DNA from: Hyaloscypha bicolor E
Taxonomy: Eukaryota; Ascomycota; Leotiomycetes; Helotiales; Hyaloscyphaceae
Length of the DNA stretch: 64,000 bases
Direction of reading: 5' to 3'
Assembly (NCBI RefSeq): GCF_002865645.1
Contig: NW_020194575.1
Location: 1,241,247 to 1,305,246, forward strand
The translations under genes were made by a program, and so were the position numbers. The notes below the pieces were generated by a model that saw nothing but the letters and a program-made list of their open reading frames with translations, was not told the origin of the DNA and ran no database searches. Positions 61,401 to 64,000 of this stretch are shown piece after piece (position 1 is the stretch's first letter; each line of letters opens with the position of its first letter).

Positions 61401-64000
61401 ATTTTTATTTATTTAAAGAATCTAATAAAATACAAATAGTATATATAAAAAGTACTAGACTACTTATATTTTACTAGCTTTTAAATAAATATTAAGAAAT
61501 CGGAATTTAAGATTATATATATAAAATACTTAGGCTTTATTATTTCTATATCTAGTATTAAAATAGACTCTAATAAAATCAAAGTAATATATAACTAGTA
61601 ATTCCTAAAAATAATTAAAAATATATAGTTCTTTTTCGATTTCTATAACTTTTATAAATATTTTATTAAAAAGTATAAATAAATTACTAGATTTTTTATT
61701 TTATTTATAAAAAAGAATATTTCTTTTAAATAGTCTAAATAATATTAAAAGGCTTTTAATTATTTAAAAAAAGCTATAATTTCTATTTTAGTTCTATAAT
61801 ACTATAATTTAGATCTACTTATAATAATAGAAATAAATATATTTAAAAAAGTAATTATTAGTCTATTCTTTTAATAGAACCCAGAAATAGGCCTTTAATA
61901 TTCTATAGCTTATTTTTTAAAACTATATTTTTAATAGAACTTAATTATAATATATATAATAAGGAAATACTTATTATAATATAAATATTAAAGAAATAAA
62001 AAACCGAATTAGAAGGCTTTTAAAATACTTCTTTTAAAGTTTATTCTAATTATTATATTTTAGAATATTTTATAACTACTAAAAAGCTCTTTTTTTAATA
62101 AGCTAAATAGGCTAAACTTTTATTTTACTATTATTTTAAGCTTATATATTATTCTGGAAAATCGAATAAATAAATAAATACTTTATTATAAAAATAAGAT
62201 AAAATAGATATTTAATACTAGATTAAAAAGAAGCTATAAATTTAAGTACTTTTTCCCAAAAATAAGATTAATCCAGAGATTATTTATAATTTATAGCTTA
62301 TAATAATATTCTATAAAATCGGTTTACTAAATCCGGAATTCGGCTCTAAAAACCAAGTATATACTAAAGACTTTCCTGAAATATATATCTTTATTAAAGA
62401 TATAATTCTCCTAGAAAAAGGTATTTTCTAGAAGCTTTACTAGTAGCTTCTATTATAGTTATTTCTATAAAAGTACTATTAGAAGCTCTTATTAAATATA
62501 GTAGCTTATAACTTATAAATAAGATTCTATAGGATAATTATATATTACCGGATTTAGAAAAGCTATATATAATAGCCTAAGCTAAAAGTAATATTTGGGC
62601 TTTATAAAATAGCCTCTTTTTATACTATAGAAAACTTTATATTATAAAGAATAAAATAATTCCCGGATTATTTTTATAAACTATTTTAATTTATAAAATA
62701 TATAATAAATTCCTTTCTAGATATTTTAGATATATAAAGCTCTATTAATTATTTAAAAAGTAATATTACTAGCTATTTATAAGTAAGGATATTAATTAAT
62801 ATTATAGTAATTACTATATTTATAAGAGATTATATATATTAAGAAATAAGAAGCCTAATTTAATTTTTTTCTTCTAGTTTTTAATTACTTCTAGTAATAT
62901 ATTATTATAGATTTTAAGAACTATTTAGAAAATAAATCGAGCTATAATATAATTATTATATTTATAGATTACTTATTTAAGTATTTAATTATAAATCTCG
63001 TATAAGATATAATTATAGCCAAATAGCTAGTATTTGTATTTCTATTTTATATAATATATTAAATAGATATTTTAGAAATAGTTATATTAAATTAGAAACC
63101 CTAATTTATATCCGATTTTTAAAGCGAATTCTATACGAGAATTAATATTAAGCTTAAGCTTTTAATAGCTAATTACCTTTAAATAAATAGATAAATAGAG
63201 ATTATTAATTAGTACTTTAATTAGAAATTATATTTATATATTATTAGAATAACTAGAATAAATAAGTTATTATAATTAATTATTAATAAGCCTCTCTTTA
63301 GTATAAAACTATTAGCTAATTTCTATTTATAACTAAAAAGGGCTATAAATCTTATATTTTTTTGGACTAGAACTCTTTTATTAAAACTAGCTTATTTAAA
63401 GAGAAACTAAATAGAAATAAAGCTAAAATATTAGTAAATTAATTATATAAATTATAATAACTTACTTAAGGTTATATAGAATAAATATAGGAATAATATA
63501 TAATATAAGCTAATAAATATTACTATCTAATTAATTTCAAAATCGGGAATAAAATATAAGTTATTATAAAGTATTAGAAGTTTAATTATCTAAACCGGAA
63601 GTTAGAAAACTAAATAAAGAGCTTATTTGAGATTATAGAATAATATAGCTATTTATTTCTTCTAAAGCTACCGGAAATTATAAAAATATATCTAGTTTTC
63701 TATATAAAGAAGCTATAAATAAATTCTTAGAATTCTTTACTAAATTAAATAAATCCAGAACTGCTTCTATTAATACTAGAAAATAGCAAATAAAAATATA
63801 GTATTAAATAGGTTATTATAGTTAAGCTAGTAAGAAATAAGCTAAAGTATAAAATCTAGTAAATTAGTTAAAATAAGAATTTAGTATAGTATCTAGCTTT
63901 AGTATTAAGTAATAGTTTCCTGGTTTTATAGAGCTTCTATAATAATAATAATAATATATCGAAACTTTTATAAAACCTATAATATTAGCTAGATTATATA

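Larger units (their letters stand above)
57813..64000 (+). mobile_element. Gypsy-type retrotransposon (element 3) on the + strand, 3' end outside window
   Basis: Starts where the older gypsy copy is broken and runs to the window end. In order on the + strand: a gag zinc knuckle with all four C/H positions turned to Tyr (59718-59759), then a pol reverse transcriptase at about 61070-61420 with FYYLNNIT, YIKLNIY, FRIYYKVYK, LEKPYKXPGYI and YLNNIFIYLKN, where YLDD has become YLNN (61389-61400), then AT-rich sequence with RNase H/integrase expected. The gag-to-pol order fits gypsy elements. The left end may be an LTR (about 57813-58400). Nothing can be expressed: stops occur every few codons. Confidence 0.75.

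Overview
The window looks like a chromosomal segment of a filamentous ascomycete (Pezizomycotina). The support is short GT-AG introns of about 50-150 nt with CTAAC-type branch sites, secreted carbohydrate-active proteins, a Zn2Cys6 regulator, a HET-NACHT gene, and a sharp two-compartment base composition. Gene-bearing DNA of ordinary composition alternates with very AT-rich DNA in which CpA and TpG are scarce and coding frames are full of TAA/TAG. That is the pattern left by repeat-induced point mutation (RIP).

Layout. 1-997: a secreted NMT1/SsuA-like substrate-binding protein, cut by the window edge. 1386-3586: a secreted GH51 arabinofuranosidase in four exons with one in-frame stop. 4898-5116: a possible small secreted protein. 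6599-7600: a secreted cupredoxin-domain protein. 8590-9559: a decayed MFS sugar-transporter pseudogene. 11107-12988: a Zn2Cys6 transcription factor. 13203-14622: repeats and a Tc1/mariner-like MITE. 14769-15914: a short-chain dehydrogenase with a palindromic promoter element. 16094-16298: an orphan last exon.

16591-37949 is a 21.4 kb AT-rich block with 12-bp terminal inverted repeats and a perfect 8-bp target duplication (CAGAAGCT), which are hAT-like hallmarks. It splits a Git1-type MFS transporter pseudogene (16323-16590 and 37950-39145). Inside are a gypsy element with 314/327-bp LTRs, a second gypsy pol region, and a copia element with 168-bp LTRs inserted into the second gypsy's reverse transcriptase.

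After the block come a chitin-binding (CBM18-like) secreted protein with apparent frameshifts (39976-42190), a second small TIR element at 44293-44730 whose empty site survives in a paralogous repeat at 13636, a membrane protein with a zinc-ribbon tail (47657-48217), and a HET-NACHT-ankyrin NLR-like gene (50524-53882). A second AT-rich block (about 54.2 kb to the end) holds another copy of the first gypsy family interrupted by a further gypsy element on the + strand.

The intact genes suggest plant-material degradation and cell-wall or host interaction, with one regulator beside a reductase. The most notable theme is decay: most larger genes here carry a stop, a frameshift or an insertion, and two nested RIP-silenced repeat blocks surround them. 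I do not see a clearly new multi-gene system. The strongest candidates for a closer look are the 21-kb TIR-bounded composite, the MITE with its empty site, and the frameshifted HET-NACHT receptor.
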